Shown one piece after another: positions 1-7,476 of a stretch of 64,000 nucleotides of DNA. The notes beneath the pieces were generated by a model. It was not told the DNA's origin. It saw nothing but the letters and a program-made list of their open reading frames with translations, and did no database searches. The position numbers and the translations under genes were made by a program. The DNA comes from Salinivirgaceae bacterium (lineage in GTDB: Bacteria > Bacteroidota > Bacteroidia > Bacteroidales > SZUA-534). The stretch covers positions 1-64,000 of the forward strand of contig JAFXQB010000017.1 of the NCBI GenBank assembly GCA_017527435.1, read 5' to 3'. How positions within the stretch are numbered: position 1 is the stretch's first letter; each line of letters begins with the position of its first letter.

Positions 1-213
1 AATTTAGAAATTTAGAAGTTTAGAAGTTTAGAAGTTTAGAGGTTTAGAAGTTTAACGGGTTTAAATGGTTGGACTACAGACTACAGACTACAGAAAAATT
101 CGAGTAATATTAAAGTTTAATGATTCGTAATTTTCTAATGCCTAATGCCTAGTGCCTAATGCCGATAGTTATGGACCAACACCCAATACCTAACACCTAA
201 CACCCAACACCCG
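1..213. repeat. Cluster of short tandem repeats
   Basis: This non-coding stretch is almost entirely simple repeats in blocks: TTTAGAAG-type units (1-55), GACTACA units (72-94), AATGCCT units (138-163) and AACACCTAACACCC-type units (177-211). Periods are 6-9 bp with occasional point changes. The same words return in other intergenic regions of this window, so this is a dispersed repeat type and not local slippage at one site. No gene or clear promoter is visible in it. Confidence 0.85.
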
Positions 214-219
214 AAAAAA

Positions 220-1350
220 ATGTCCCTTCGCACCCCGTGCTATATTATTGATACCGAACGCATTGAGAGCAATCTAAAAATCTTGAAAGGCGTTATGGAC
301 CGCACTGGCTGCCGTATTCTGCTGGCGCAGAAGGCGTTCAGTTGCTATGCGTTTTATCCGCTGATTGCCAAATATTTATGCGGCGCAACGGCAAGCGGGC
401 TCTACGAGGCGCGGCTCTGCCACGAGGAAATGCCTGGCGGTGAGAACCACATCTTCTCACCTGCCTTCAAAGAGTCTGATTTTGAAGAGATTACCAAAAT
501 CTGCGACCATATTGTCTTCAACTCGGTGCGACAGTTGGAACTCTACGGGGCACGGGCACGGCAGTGCGGATTGAGCGTCGGGTTGCGGGTGAACCCCGAA
601 AAATCGACGCAGAAAGGCCACGCCATCTACGACCCTTGCGCCCCTGGAAGCCGTCTTGGCATCACTCTGCAGGAGTTTGAAGACGGACTGAAGCGGAATC
701 CGCAACTATTGCAACTGCTTGACGGACTGCATTTCCACACTCTCTGCGAGCAGGATTCCGACGCTTTGGAACTGACGCTCGACGCCTTTGAAGCCCGATT
801 CGGCCGCTGGCTGCCGCAAATGAAATGGGTGAACTTTGGCGGCGGCCACCACATCACCCGCCCTGGCTACGACATTCCGCGCCTTGAGCGCTGCATCGGC
901 CGTATGACCGCCCGCGGCCTGACGGTCTATCTTGAACCTGGCGAGGCTGTGGCGCTGAACGCTGGCTATCTGCTCACCACGGTGCTCGAAGTGCAGCGCA
1001 AAGAGCGCCCTGTGGCCATCATCGACGCTTCGGCGGCGTGCCATATGCCCGACGTGATTGAAATGCCCTACCGCCCGCCCCTTGAAGGCAGCGGCGAGCC
1101 TGACGAGAAGCCCTTCACCTACCGTCTTGGCGGCCCCACGTGCCTTGCTGGCGACATCGTCGGCGACTACTCGTTCGACACCGAACTCACCGAAGGTCAG
1201 CAACTTACATTCGACGATATGGCCATCTACTCAATGGTCAAAAACAACACCTTCAACGGTATGCCCCTGCCCGACATCTACATCAAGGAAGGCACCAACT
1301 ACCGACTCTGGAAAACGTTTGGTTACGAGGATTTTAAGGGGCGGATTTAA
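220..1350 (+). CDS. nspC: Carboxynorspermidine decarboxylase
   Basis: PLP-dependent fold-III decarboxylase that converts carboxynorspermidine/carboxyspermidine to the polyamine, the last step of the alternative spermidine pathway common in Bacteroidetes; cytoplasmic. The 376-residue length is normal. Visible family features are the PLP lysine K38 in LAQKAF, HFHTLCE (171-177), GGGHH (207-211, phosphate binding), EPGEA (239-243) and the cysteine C308 in PTCLAGD, which is contributed across the dimer. The partner carboxynorspermidine dehydrogenase is not in this window and may lie to the left of it. The ATG directly follows a repeat block, so the promoter is not obvious. A terminator follows. 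Confidence 0.95.
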   Translation: MSLRTPCYIIDTERIESNLKILKGVMDRTGCRILLAQKAFSCYAFYPLIAKYLCGATASGLYEARLCHEEMPGGENHIFSPAFKESDFEEITKICDHIVFNSVRQLELYGARARQCGLSVGLRVNPEKSTQKGHAIYDPCAPGSRLGITLQEFEDGLKRNPQLLQLLDGLHFHTLCEQDSDALELTLDAFEARFGRWLPQMKWVNFGGGHHITRPGYDIPRLERCIGRMTARGLTVYLEPGEAVALNAGYLLTTVLEVQRKERPVAIIDASAACHMPDVIEMPYRPPLEGSGEPDEKPFTYRLGGPTCLAGDIVGDYSFDTELTEGQQLTFDDMAIYSMVKNNTFNGMPLPDIYIKEGTNYRLWKTFGYEDFKGRI

Positions 1351-1421
1351 GTGTGACGATTGGCTCGCGCTGATAACTCGCACAGACGACACAAAGTACA
1401 CAGATTAACACAGATTTGTAG

Positions 1422-1447
1422 GGACGCAATGCTTGCGTCCTTTTTTT
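1422..1447 (+). terminator. Rho-independent terminator after nspC
   Basis: Stem GGACGCAA / TTGCGTCC around a 3-nt loop, followed by eight T. It sits about 70 nt after the nspC stop. The flanking word GTAGGGACGC recurs at 58871, so the hairpin also belongs to a dispersed repeat family. Confidence 0.85.
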
Positions 1448-1577
1448 ATGAACGCTGATAACGCGCAGATTGAAGGGATTTGCGCAGATTATTTCTTATC
1501 ACATTCTATAAATATTCCCCCACCTATAGTGATTCTCTTTTTATCATTTAAAACGGGAATCAAATTCTAAATATATC

Positions 1578-1585
1578 TATATTTG
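1578..1585 (+). promoter_or_regulatory. Bacteroidetes -7 element (TATATTTG)
   Basis: Exact match to TAnnTTTG, about 40 nt before the structured leader at 1625. No convincing -33 TTG was found at the expected spacing. Transcription from here would give an approximately 240-nt 5' UTR for the outer-membrane gene at 1830. Confidence 0.5.
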
Positions 1586-1624
1586 CGTGTTGCATTATTG
1601 CAACGTGTATTTTTTTAAGGGGCG

Positions 1625-1822
1625 TATGCTCATCTTGTAACTGAAAACCTGAGAATCTTTCAATTACAACAAGATAGGCATAGCAGAACTCTACGTATAT
1701 GCGTGGACTGCTATCTATTCTGTTGTAAGCGGTTTTCTCAGGACCTTCAGTTTAGGAATAAGTATCAGTTCCACGCTTCCGCGTTTAATAAATAGGTCTT
1801 TTGGAACTGAAGGCTCTGGAGG
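1625..1822 (+). ncRNA. Long structured 5' leader, possible riboregulator
   Basis: Four pairings are visible. Arm TTGTAACTGAAA (1635-1646) pairs with TTTCAATTACAA (1658-1669) with one mismatch. ATAGCAG (1680-1686) pairs with CTGCTAT (1708-1714). CCTTCAGTT (1744-1752) pairs with AACTGAAGG (1805-1813). The loop octamer CCTGAGAA (1648-1655) is perfectly complementary to TTCTCAGG (1735-1742), a possible pseudoknot. The last stem ends five bases before GGAGG (1818-1822) and 16 bases before the ATG at 1830. No known riboswitch is recognised. It could be a cis-regulator or a dispersed Bacteroidales RNA element. Confidence 0.55.
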
Positions 1823-1829
1823 ACTTTTT

Positions 1830-2360
1830 ATGAGAAAGTTATTATTGGCTGTTTTTCTATTTACAACAGCAAGCGCTATTGCGCAAGAAAAATCTGATTT
1901 TCCAACAAACGGTTATCGTGGTTCTGGTTTTGTCTATATGGCCACTAATGGTGACGATTTTGACACATACAGTTTCGGCTCTACACACGGCTATCAAATA
2001 AACCCCAAATGGTTCATTGGTGGCGGTATGCAATTAAATTATGGCTCATTATTCTATAAACAAGAGGACCACATTTTTGTATCTATCACGGAATATGCAA
2101 ACATTCGTCTGGATATGATTAAAAAGCGTATTTCCCCTTATCTGAATTTAAAAACAGGATATACATTAGGTGATATTGAAGGTGTTTTGGTGGTTCCTGA
2201 AGTAGGTGTACGCTTCCGCCATTTCAATGTTGGCATTGGTGTTGAATGCCAAAGTCACGAAGCGGTTTATGGCCTAAATATAAAACAGAATGACGAAGAC
2301 GAATTTTCAGAATTGTTTATGATACGTTTGGCTTATGATTTTTGTGGACGTAAAAAATAA
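1830..2360 (+). CDS. Small outer-membrane beta-barrel-like protein
   Basis: The 176-residue product has a signal peptide (residues 1-19, cut after SAIAQ). The rest alternates polar and hydrophobic residues with glycine- and aromatic-rich strands (for example FIGGGMQLNYG, FRHFNVGIGVE) and ends in a strand with aromatic residues, as in small outer-membrane barrels. No specific family is recognised. An unusual GGAGG precedes the ATG by 7 nt, at the end of the structured leader. The next gene, a lipoprotein, starts 6 nt after the stop, so the two probably form one transcript. Base composition is more AT-rich than the flanking housekeeping genes. Confidence 0.75.
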   Translation: MRKLLLAVFLFTTASAIAQEKSDFPTNGYRGSGFVYMATNGDDFDTYSFGSTHGYQINPKWFIGGGMQLNYGSLFYKQEDHIFVSITEYANIRLDMIKKRISPYLNLKTGYTLGDIEGVLVVPEVGVRFRHFNVGIGVECQSHEAVYGLNIKQNDEDEFSELFMIRLAYDFCGRKK

Positions 2361-2366
2361 TTGAAT

Positions 2367-2819
2367 ATGAAAAAGATAGTTTTTTTATTGCTTGCAGCAA
2401 TCATTACAATCGGTTTTTCGTCTTGCAGCAAAGACGAAGAAAAAGAAGGAACATTTGTTTTTTCTCTAAAAGACCAAAATGGTAAAAATATTGAAGGTTT
2501 TATACTTCTATTTCAAGGCGATAGTTATGACCCAACCACGTATAATACTGAATCTATGTCTGTTAAAACGACATCAGGGAAACAAGTCAGTATATCATAC
2601 ATTTGCGGTACAAAAGACACAAGTGCACCCGAACTCACTGTCGAGGCTGGTGAATATTATGCCATTTATCACTATATAAAGAGCGAAAAAAGCATTTTCG
2701 GAGGTTTTCCAACTCTAACAAATGTTTGGAAAGGTGAGTCAATATCTGTTAAGGGCGGTGAAAGGAAAAACGTTGCTTTCACTCTGGATTTATCAAAGAA
2801 AAACGGCTGCCAAAACTGA
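2367..2819 (+). CDS. Hypothetical lipoprotein
   Basis: The 150-residue protein starts at ATG 2367; an in-frame TTG six bases upstream is less likely. The signal sequence ends in a lipobox with C20 (GFSSC), followed by acidic residues SKDEEKEG. The remainder looks like a compact beta-sandwich (TFVFSLKDQNGKNIEGF and similar strands), with no recognised family. It is paired with the outer-membrane protein upstream and closed by a strong terminator, so the two-gene unit with its structured leader is probably one regulated envelope module. Confidence 0.75.
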   Translation: MKKIVFLLLAAIITIGFSSCSKDEEKEGTFVFSLKDQNGKNIEGFILLFQGDSYDPTTYNTESMSVKTTSGKQVSISYICGTKDTSAPELTVEAGEYYAIYHYIKSEKSIFGGFPTLTNVWKGESISVKGGERKNVAFTLDLSKKNGCQN

Positions 2820-2853
2820 AACAAGTAACAAAAAACAATTCTGAATATTCTGG

Positions 2854-2890
2854 AATCCCCATCGGTTTAAACCAATGGGGATTTTGTTTT
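2854..2890 (+). terminator. Rho-independent terminator
   Basis: Stem AATCCCCAT / ATGGGGATT with an inner GGTTTAAACC palindrome, followed by TTGTTTTATT. It closes the 1830-2819 transcript. Confidence 0.9.
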
Positions 2891-3028
2891 ATTGACTAGG
2901 CTGATTCTAAATTTAATAAAACGAACCCGTTACAAATTGTAACGCTTGAAATATGCAGTGTTAAACTTGTAGAAATCAGTGGAAAAGAGTAAATTGCGGA
3001 ATCAAATTTCAATAGTAAATAATTGGAT

Positions 3029-3901
3029 ATGAACGAGAACCTTGCCATTCAACTTTTTGAGAACAAGAAGGTGCGCGTTGCGTGGGACGCGGAACAAGAA
3101 AAGTACTATTTCTCTGTTGTGGATATAGTACAGGTTTTAACCGATAGTGTTGATTATCAAGCAGCACGAAAATATTGGAAAGTTCTAAAAGGCAGGCTGC
3201 AGAAGGAAGGAAATGAACTGGTAACAAATTGTTACCAGTTGAAACTACCTGCTGCTGACGGCAAAATGCGAATGACTGATATGGCTGATTTAGAGCAGAT
3301 TTTCCGCATCATTCAGTCGATTCCGTCGAAAAAGGCAGAGCCCGTTAAGCAATGGCTCGCTGAAGTTGGAAGTCTGCGCATCGACCAAATGATTGACCCC
3401 GAACTGACATTCCAAATGGCTGTTGAAGACTATCGTCGGCAAGGTTACAGCGACAAATGGATTAACGAGCGTATGCGCTCAATTGAAATGCGCAAGGAAC
3501 TGACCGACGAATGGCACCGCTCGGGTGTTCACGATTCGAAGGATTTCGCCATTCTCACCAACGTTCTGACAAAGGCGTGGAGCGGTATGACCACGGGCGA
3601 ATACAAACGCTACAAGGGGTTGACCAAAGAGAATCTGCGCGACAATATGACTAACATCGAACTGGCTCTCAACACTCTTGCCGAAGTGGCCACAACGGAA
3701 TATTCGCGGCAGTCGAATCCGCAGACAATGGCTGAAAATGAACGCATTGCCAAAGAAGGCGGCGACGTTGCACGCGAAGCCCGCCAAACAATGGAACGCA
3801 GATTGGGGCGATCGGTTGTGTCGCAGGAACGCGCTTCGGATTACATCAAAGCCGTAGGCAAACAGGGCGGTGACAATGCCCTGCCAACTGAAAATGGGTG
3901 A
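3029..3901 (+). CDS. BRO-N domain protein with DinD-like C-terminus
   Basis: 290 residues. The N-terminal part (about 8-105) is a BRO-N/antirepressor-type DNA-binding domain (VRVAWDAEQEKYYFSVVDIV, then IIQSIPSKKAEPVKQWLAEV). The C-terminal part (about 150-270) resembles E. coli DNA-damage-inducible DinD: it keeps the order K-DFAI-T, YKGLTKENL, NMTNIELALN and a terminal RQTMERRLG segment. ATG 3029 is chosen over the TTG six bases upstream. It stands alone, with no phage genes nearby. A phage-derived or SOS-linked regulatory role is inferred; no function has been shown for the family in this setting. Confidence 0.8.
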   Translation: MNENLAIQLFENKKVRVAWDAEQEKYYFSVVDIVQVLTDSVDYQAARKYWKVLKGRLQKEGNELVTNCYQLKLPAADGKMRMTDMADLEQIFRIIQSIPSKKAEPVKQWLAEVGSLRIDQMIDPELTFQMAVEDYRRQGYSDKWINERMRSIEMRKELTDEWHRSGVHDSKDFAILTNVLTKAWSGMTTGEYKRYKGLTKENLRDNMTNIELALNTLAEVATTEYSRQSNPQTMAENERIAKEGGDVAREARQTMERRLGRSVVSQERASDYIKAVGKQGGDNALPTENG

Positions 3902-3914
3902 TTTCCTTACCCAT

Positions 3915-4364
3915 TCACACTTTTTCCATATGAATAGCCCAAAGGCCTTCGCAAACCAAGTAATCGTCGTATTTGCGGAAACCTTCGCTCGAATAGAAGC
4001 CGCAGGTCACGTCGTCGTCGCGGTAGGAACAGAGCCACTCGCGGGTGCAGGGGAACATCGATTCCAAATGGTGCAGCAACTTGCGCCCAATGCCCTGCCG
4101 CTGGCAGTCGGGCGACACCATCAGCCGCCCAATGTAGAGTGAGCCGCCATCCATCTTTCCGCTGACCGAGCCGACAATGCGGCCATCGTCCGACACCATT
4201 TTCAGCGTTGTGTGACTGTCGAAGTGCGCGTAGGCATCGTCAATGGTGGCGGTCATTTGCGGAATGGCTGCAAACTGCAGTTTCCGCGCCACTGGCGCGA
4301 ATGCCTTGTATTGCAGTTCCAAAAGTTCGGGGACGTCGTTCCGCGTTGCAGGTTCGATTTTCAT
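3915..4364 (-). CDS. GNAT-family N-acetyltransferase
   Basis: 149 residues, the usual GNAT size. Motif A, the acetyl-CoA pyrophosphate loop, is VSPDCQRQGIGRKLL (about 88-102), and a C-terminal motif GFYSSEGFRKYDDY (about 121-134) gives the typical end of the fold. The substrate cannot be predicted. It is convergent with the BRO-N gene, with only a 13-nt gap, and follows the Ntn-hydrolase gene on the same strand, 29 nt away. A TAATTTTG element lies just upstream of the start codon, so it may have its own promoter. Confidence 0.85.
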   Translation of the reverse strand: MKIEPATRNDVPELLELQYKAFAPVARKLQFAAIPQMTATIDDAYAHFDSHTTLKMVSDDGRIVGSVSGKMDGGSLYIGRLMVSPDCQRQGIGRKLLHHLESMFPCTREWLCSYRDDDVTCGFYSSEGFRKYDDYLVCEGLWAIHMEKV

Positions 4365-4388
4365 AATAGTTTGATAATGTTTGTGTTA

Positions 4389-4396
4389 CAAAATTA
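4389..4396 (-). promoter_or_regulatory. Candidate -7 element (TAATTTTG, minus strand)
   Basis: Matches TAnnTTTG on the minus strand, 25 nt before the acetyltransferase ATG (4364), overlapping the stop of the upstream Ntn-hydrolase gene. Confidence 0.4.
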
Positions 4397-5077
4397 GAAT
4401 TTTTTACTCTCAACCCTGCTGTAGTTTCGGTCGAAGCACCAATAGACGGTTTTCTCGGTAACGTCGAAAACCATCGAAATCACTGTTGGACAGACGGTTT
4501 GCGACACTTCTTTGAGCACTTGGAAGCAGTCGGCGACATCGAAATCGTCGGCAGCGGCGGCAAGCAGACTGTCGGCTTTCTGATAGCGGTCGAGCCCCAT
4601 CCACGGGTGCTGCGGCGGGGTTGGCACAAAGGGCGGAAAATTGGTCATTATCTGGTAATCGGGCTTCTTGTAATACTTGAACCCGTGCCCTGGAACAATG
4701 TGCAGCACATTGCCGTTACTATCTGATAATGAAGACATAAACGTGAGTCCTGGCACACTGCAGACTCTGTTCGTCTGCACAAAATCGCGAACCTGCTGCA
4801 AAGTCTTTTTCATCAGAAGCAGGTCGATATTCAGCATTATGATATTGGTGTCGCCGCCCGTGGGATTGCTGCGCTCGCTGTGCGGCCAACAGGTCGGCAT
4901 CCCGACAAAATCGCCGCGGCGATTGGCCCCAAAAAGCGGCATCCAGCCTTCGGTAGCATCGTTGATTTCAATGTAAACGCCATCGTCGGTCGGTCGGATT
5001 CGGTACTCAAAATCCATAATGTCGAGATTCCACCCGACAATGGTCTTTCGCTTGTTTACTACTATGCTTGTGCACAT
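4394..5077 (-). CDS. Ntn-hydrolase, choloylglycine hydrolase / acyltransferase-like
   Basis: 227 residues beginning MCTSIVV: after Met removal, Cys2 would be the N-terminal nucleophile, as in bile-salt hydrolases, penicillin V acylases and related linear-amide C-N hydrolases. The second conserved block is VGWNLDI (14-20), where most relatives have GRNLD or GRTMD, so the usual active-site Arg is Trp here while Asp19 is kept. A C-terminal CFDRNYSRV segment may supply the late conserved Asn/Arg. It is about 90 residues shorter than typical bile-salt hydrolases and has no signal peptide. Substrate is unknown; bile-salt activity should not be assumed. Confidence 0.75.
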   Translation of the reverse strand: MCTSIVVNKRKTIVGWNLDIMDFEYRIRPTDDGVYIEINDATEGWMPLFGANRRGDFVGMPTCWPHSERSNPTGGDTNIIMLNIDLLLMKKTLQQVRDFVQTNRVCSVPGLTFMSSLSDSNGNVLHIVPGHGFKYYKKPDYQIMTNFPPFVPTPPQHPWMGLDRYQKADSLLAAAADDFDVADCFQVLKEVSQTVCPTVISMVFDVTEKTVYWCFDRNYSRVESKKF

Positions 5078-5105
5078 TGTTTCTGGTCGATTTCGTGCTT
5101 CATAT

Positions 5106-5441
5106 CTATTTTTGTTTCAATCGGTTGAGTGCTTCGGCGTTGTTGGCCGTGACCATTGCAAGTTTTTTGCAGCCGTCAATTTCGGCACAAGAGCCGCAGG
5201 TGGCGTAGCCCCGCCCTTTGGCGCACAGCCTTATCGGGCACATCGACTCGCAGAATGGCGTTTTGGCGCCCGCAATTCGGCAGCCCGTGCAGTTTATCAT
5301 TTCGGGCGTGATTTCCACGTGGTTCAGTTCCGACCATTGCCGCGCCACCTTCTCGCGCAGACGGTCGTTGTTGTTGATTGTGGCCCGACGCGCTTCGCAC
5401 TTCTCGCAATCCAATCCGCAATAGGCAATAAATTCTGTCAT
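5106..5441 (-). CDS. DUF3795 cysteine-rich protein
   Basis: 111 residues starting at ATG 5441; a TTG 18 bases upstream is in frame but less likely. It opens with FIAYCGLDCEKCEAR and carries further cysteine pairs (NCTGCR, FCESMCPIRLC, CGSCAEIDGC), the spacing expected of a small metal- or Fe-S-binding protein of the DUF3795 family. Biochemical role is unknown. It lies 28 nt upstream of the Ntn-hydrolase gene on the same strand, so the two are probably co-transcribed from the element at 5539. Confidence 0.85.
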   Translation of the reverse strand: MTEFIAYCGLDCEKCEARRATINNNDRLREKVARQWSELNHVEITPEMINCTGCRIAGAKTPFCESMCPIRLCAKGRGYATCGSCAEIDGCKKLAMVTANNAEALNRLKQK

Positions 5442-5538
5442 AATAAAACTGCTTGTCAATCACCTTCTATCATTACAGATACAAGAATAACCGTTTTTCT
5501 CTATTTTATTATGTTGAGAGATTTTTTCGCACCAACGA

Positions 5539-5546
5539 CAAAGATA
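5539..5546 (-). promoter_or_regulatory. Candidate -7 element (TATCTTTG, minus strand)
   Basis: Exact TAnnTTTG match about 98 nt upstream of the DUF3795 ATG. A TTTG lies 16 nt further upstream (somewhat short of the usual 19), so this is a reasonable promoter for DUF3795 and the Ntn-hydrolase gene. Confidence 0.5.
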
Positions 5547-5577
5547 AAAATCGCCCCGCCCCCAAATTCCCACAGTT

Positions 5578-5670
5578 ATTCAGTTATTCAATCCTTCACG
5601 CATTCACGCATTCACTCATTCGCCCGCCCCCAAACCGCCAAAGGCCTTCCGCTCGCGCGAAAGGCCTTCG
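5578..5670. repeat. Tandem repeats and AAGGCCTT hairpin
   Basis: Short repeats (CAGTTATT, then ATTCAATCCTTCACGCATT-type units) run from about 5578 to 5622. They are followed by two AAGGCCTT palindromes (5641-5648 and 5661-5668) that can pair as a hairpin about 20 nt downstream of the ACP-like gene on the minus strand. The hairpin may end that transcript, though it lacks a clean T-tract. Confidence 0.5.
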
Positions 5671-5690
5671 TCTTTCAAACTAAAAACTAA

Positions 5691-5933
5691 TTAATTAAGC
5701 GACAAATGCTTATTCACCAATTCAATCGAATTCTCGACGGTTACAAGTTGACGAATCTCGTCGTCACCGAGAAGAATGTGGAACCGCTCTTCGACAAAGC
5801 AAAGGAAACATTTCCAATCAATCTCGTCAAAGAACAAATCATTTGAAAATGAAGCTTCTGGCATAATATCCTGGCGGTTGACACCCACCTTGCGAAGCAC
5901 TCTGTACATTCCTAATCTAACTTGACGTTCCAT
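5691..5933 (-). CDS. Acyl-carrier-protein-like protein lacking the Ser
   Basis: 80 residues from ATG 5933; a GTG at 5987 would add 18 residues. Length and helix pattern match an acyl carrier protein. The region around the prosthetic-group site reads FFDEIDWKCFLCFVEERFHI, where functional ACPs have DSLD followed by a valine-rich helix and an EEEF segment. The attachment Ser is Glu37 here, so it cannot carry 4'-phosphopantetheine at the normal position. It stands alone between convergent and divergent genes. It may be a decayed ACP or a carrier-fold protein reused for binding. Confidence 0.6.
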   Translation of the reverse strand: MERQVRLGMYRVLRKVGVNRQDIMPEASFSNDLFFDEIDWKCFLCFVEERFHILLGDDEIRQLVTVENSIELVNKHLSLN

Positions 5934-6115
5934 ATATCGTGTCTTTTTTGTTATCGTTTTTACACCTATAAGACAATCAAACCGCACATTACCCTACCTT
6001 GAAATGCGATTTTTTTGCAAAAATTTTTCATTTTTTGCTCAATGATTTGATTATCAATGAAATAAAATACTCATTTTTTTCGCTTTCGCGATGTAGGGCA
6101 GCCGCCGAAGTGGCA

Positions 6116-6123
6116 TATTTTTG
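6116..6123 (+). promoter_or_regulatory. Bacteroidetes -7 element (TATTTTTG) for the MATE gene
   Basis: Exact TAnnTTTG match 21 nt upstream of ATG 6145. It overlaps an in-frame TTG at 6121, which rules that TTG out as a translation start and supports ATG 6145. Confidence 0.6.
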
Positions 6124-6144
6124 CACCGCAGAACGAGAAAAGCG

Positions 6145-7476
6145 ATGAATCAGCACGAAAAATTCACGAAAATCACTACCCAACCCGTCGGCCGACTGGT
6201 TTGCGAGTTTGCCGTGCCGTCGATGGTGTGTATGCTCGTAAGCGCGTTCTACAACATTGTTGACACCTATTTTGTTGGCAGAATCGACACGCAATCGACA
6301 GCCGCCCTGGGCATTGTCTTTTCATATATGGCTATCATTCAGGCCGTTTCGTTCTTCTTCGGACACGGCTCGGGCAATTTCATATCGCGGGCTCTGGGCG
6401 CGCAGAAGTCGGAACAGGCCGCCACAATGGCTTCAACAGGCTTCTTCACCGCCATTGCGCTCACCGCGGGGCTGGCGGCCGTCGCGCTGGTGCTGATGGA
6501 ACCCGTGCTCACCCTGTTCGGCTCAACCCCCACCATTATGCCGCGCGCAAAAGAGTATTTCTTCTGGATTCTGGCTGGAACACCGTTCATTACGGGCGTT
6601 TTTGTGATGAACAACCAAATGCGCTTTCAGGGCAACGCGGCAATGTCGATGGTGGGCGTGATGATTGGCGCCGCGCTCAACATTGCTCTCGACCCGCTGT
6701 TCATTTTCACGCTCGATATGGGCATTGGCGGCGCTGGTCTGGCCACGTCCTTGTCGCAATTCGTGAGTTTTGCCATAATGCTGAAAATGACGGGCTTGCG
6801 CAGCGGAATCCGACTCAAAATCGGCAATTTCAAGCCTTCGGCCGAACGCTACGCCGAGATTTTCGCGGGTGGCTCGCCGTCGCTTGTGCGGCAGTGCCTG
6901 ATGGCCGTTGTGAGCATTTGCCTGAACAACTACGCAAGCCATTACGGCGATTCGGCTGTGGCGGCTTTTTCGGTTGTGGGGCGAATAATGATGTTTGCCA
7001 CGGCCGCGCTGCTGGGCTTCGGACAGGGATTCCAACCCGTGTGCGGATTCAACTACGGCGCGGGGCTATATGAGCGTGTGAGCCGCGCCTTCAAGTTCAG
7101 CGTCGCCGTCTCAACGGCCTACTGCGGTGCGGTTGCCGCCGCGGGAATCGTCTTTGCCGACGCCATTGTGTCGCTCTTCAGCGTTGCCGACGCCGATGTG
7201 ATAAGCCTTGGCGCCCTGGTGCTGAAATTCCACTGCTGCACCTACATTCTGAACGGCTTTATTGTGCTGACTAATATGTATTTACAGACAACCCGTCACA
7301 CCGCGGGCGCTCTGCTTGTGGCCGTTGCCCGTCAGGGCCTGTTCTTCCTGCCGCTGCTCGTGGTTGGCGCGCACTTCTACGGCCTGATGGGCATTGTCGC
7401 CGCCCAACCCCTATCCGACGCGCTGACTTTTGGGTTGGCGATTCCGCTTTACAGACGGAACAGGGCGGAAAATTGA
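6145..7476 (+). CDS. MATE-family efflux transporter
   Basis: 443 residues and about 12 membrane segments in two similar halves, the normal size for MATE multidrug/cation antiporters. Typical stretches are FYNIVDTYFVGRI in helix 1 and FGQGFQPVCGFNYGA at the start of the second-half signature. It acts in the inner membrane, exporting organic cations or metabolites using Na+ or H+. It is monocistronic, with a short leader from the element at 6116. The stop codon runs directly into GAAGGACT repeats. Substrate cannot be predicted. Confidence 0.9.
   Translation: MNQHEKFTKITTQPVGRLVCEFAVPSMVCMLVSAFYNIVDTYFVGRIDTQSTAALGIVFSYMAIIQAVSFFFGHGSGNFISRALGAQKSEQAATMASTGFFTAIALTAGLAAVALVLMEPVLTLFGSTPTIMPRAKEYFFWILAGTPFITGVFVMNNQMRFQGNAAMSMVGVMIGAALNIALDPLFIFTLDMGIGGAGLATSLSQFVSFAIMLKMTGLRSGIRLKIGNFKPSAERYAEIFAGGSPSLVRQCLMAVVSICLNNYASHYGDSAVAAFSVVGRIMMFATAALLGFGQGFQPVCGFNYGAGLYERVSRAFKFSVAVSTAYCGAVAAAGIVFADAIVSLFSVADADVISLGALVLKFHCCTYILNGFIVLTNMYLQTTRHTAGALLVAVARQGLFFLPLLVVGAHFYGLMGIVAAQPLSDALTFGLAIPLYRRNRAEN

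Noticed and set aside
1..213. Possible CRISPR array because of repeated units
   Set aside because: Units are 6-16 bp, directly joined, without unique spacers of constant length, and several unit types are stacked.
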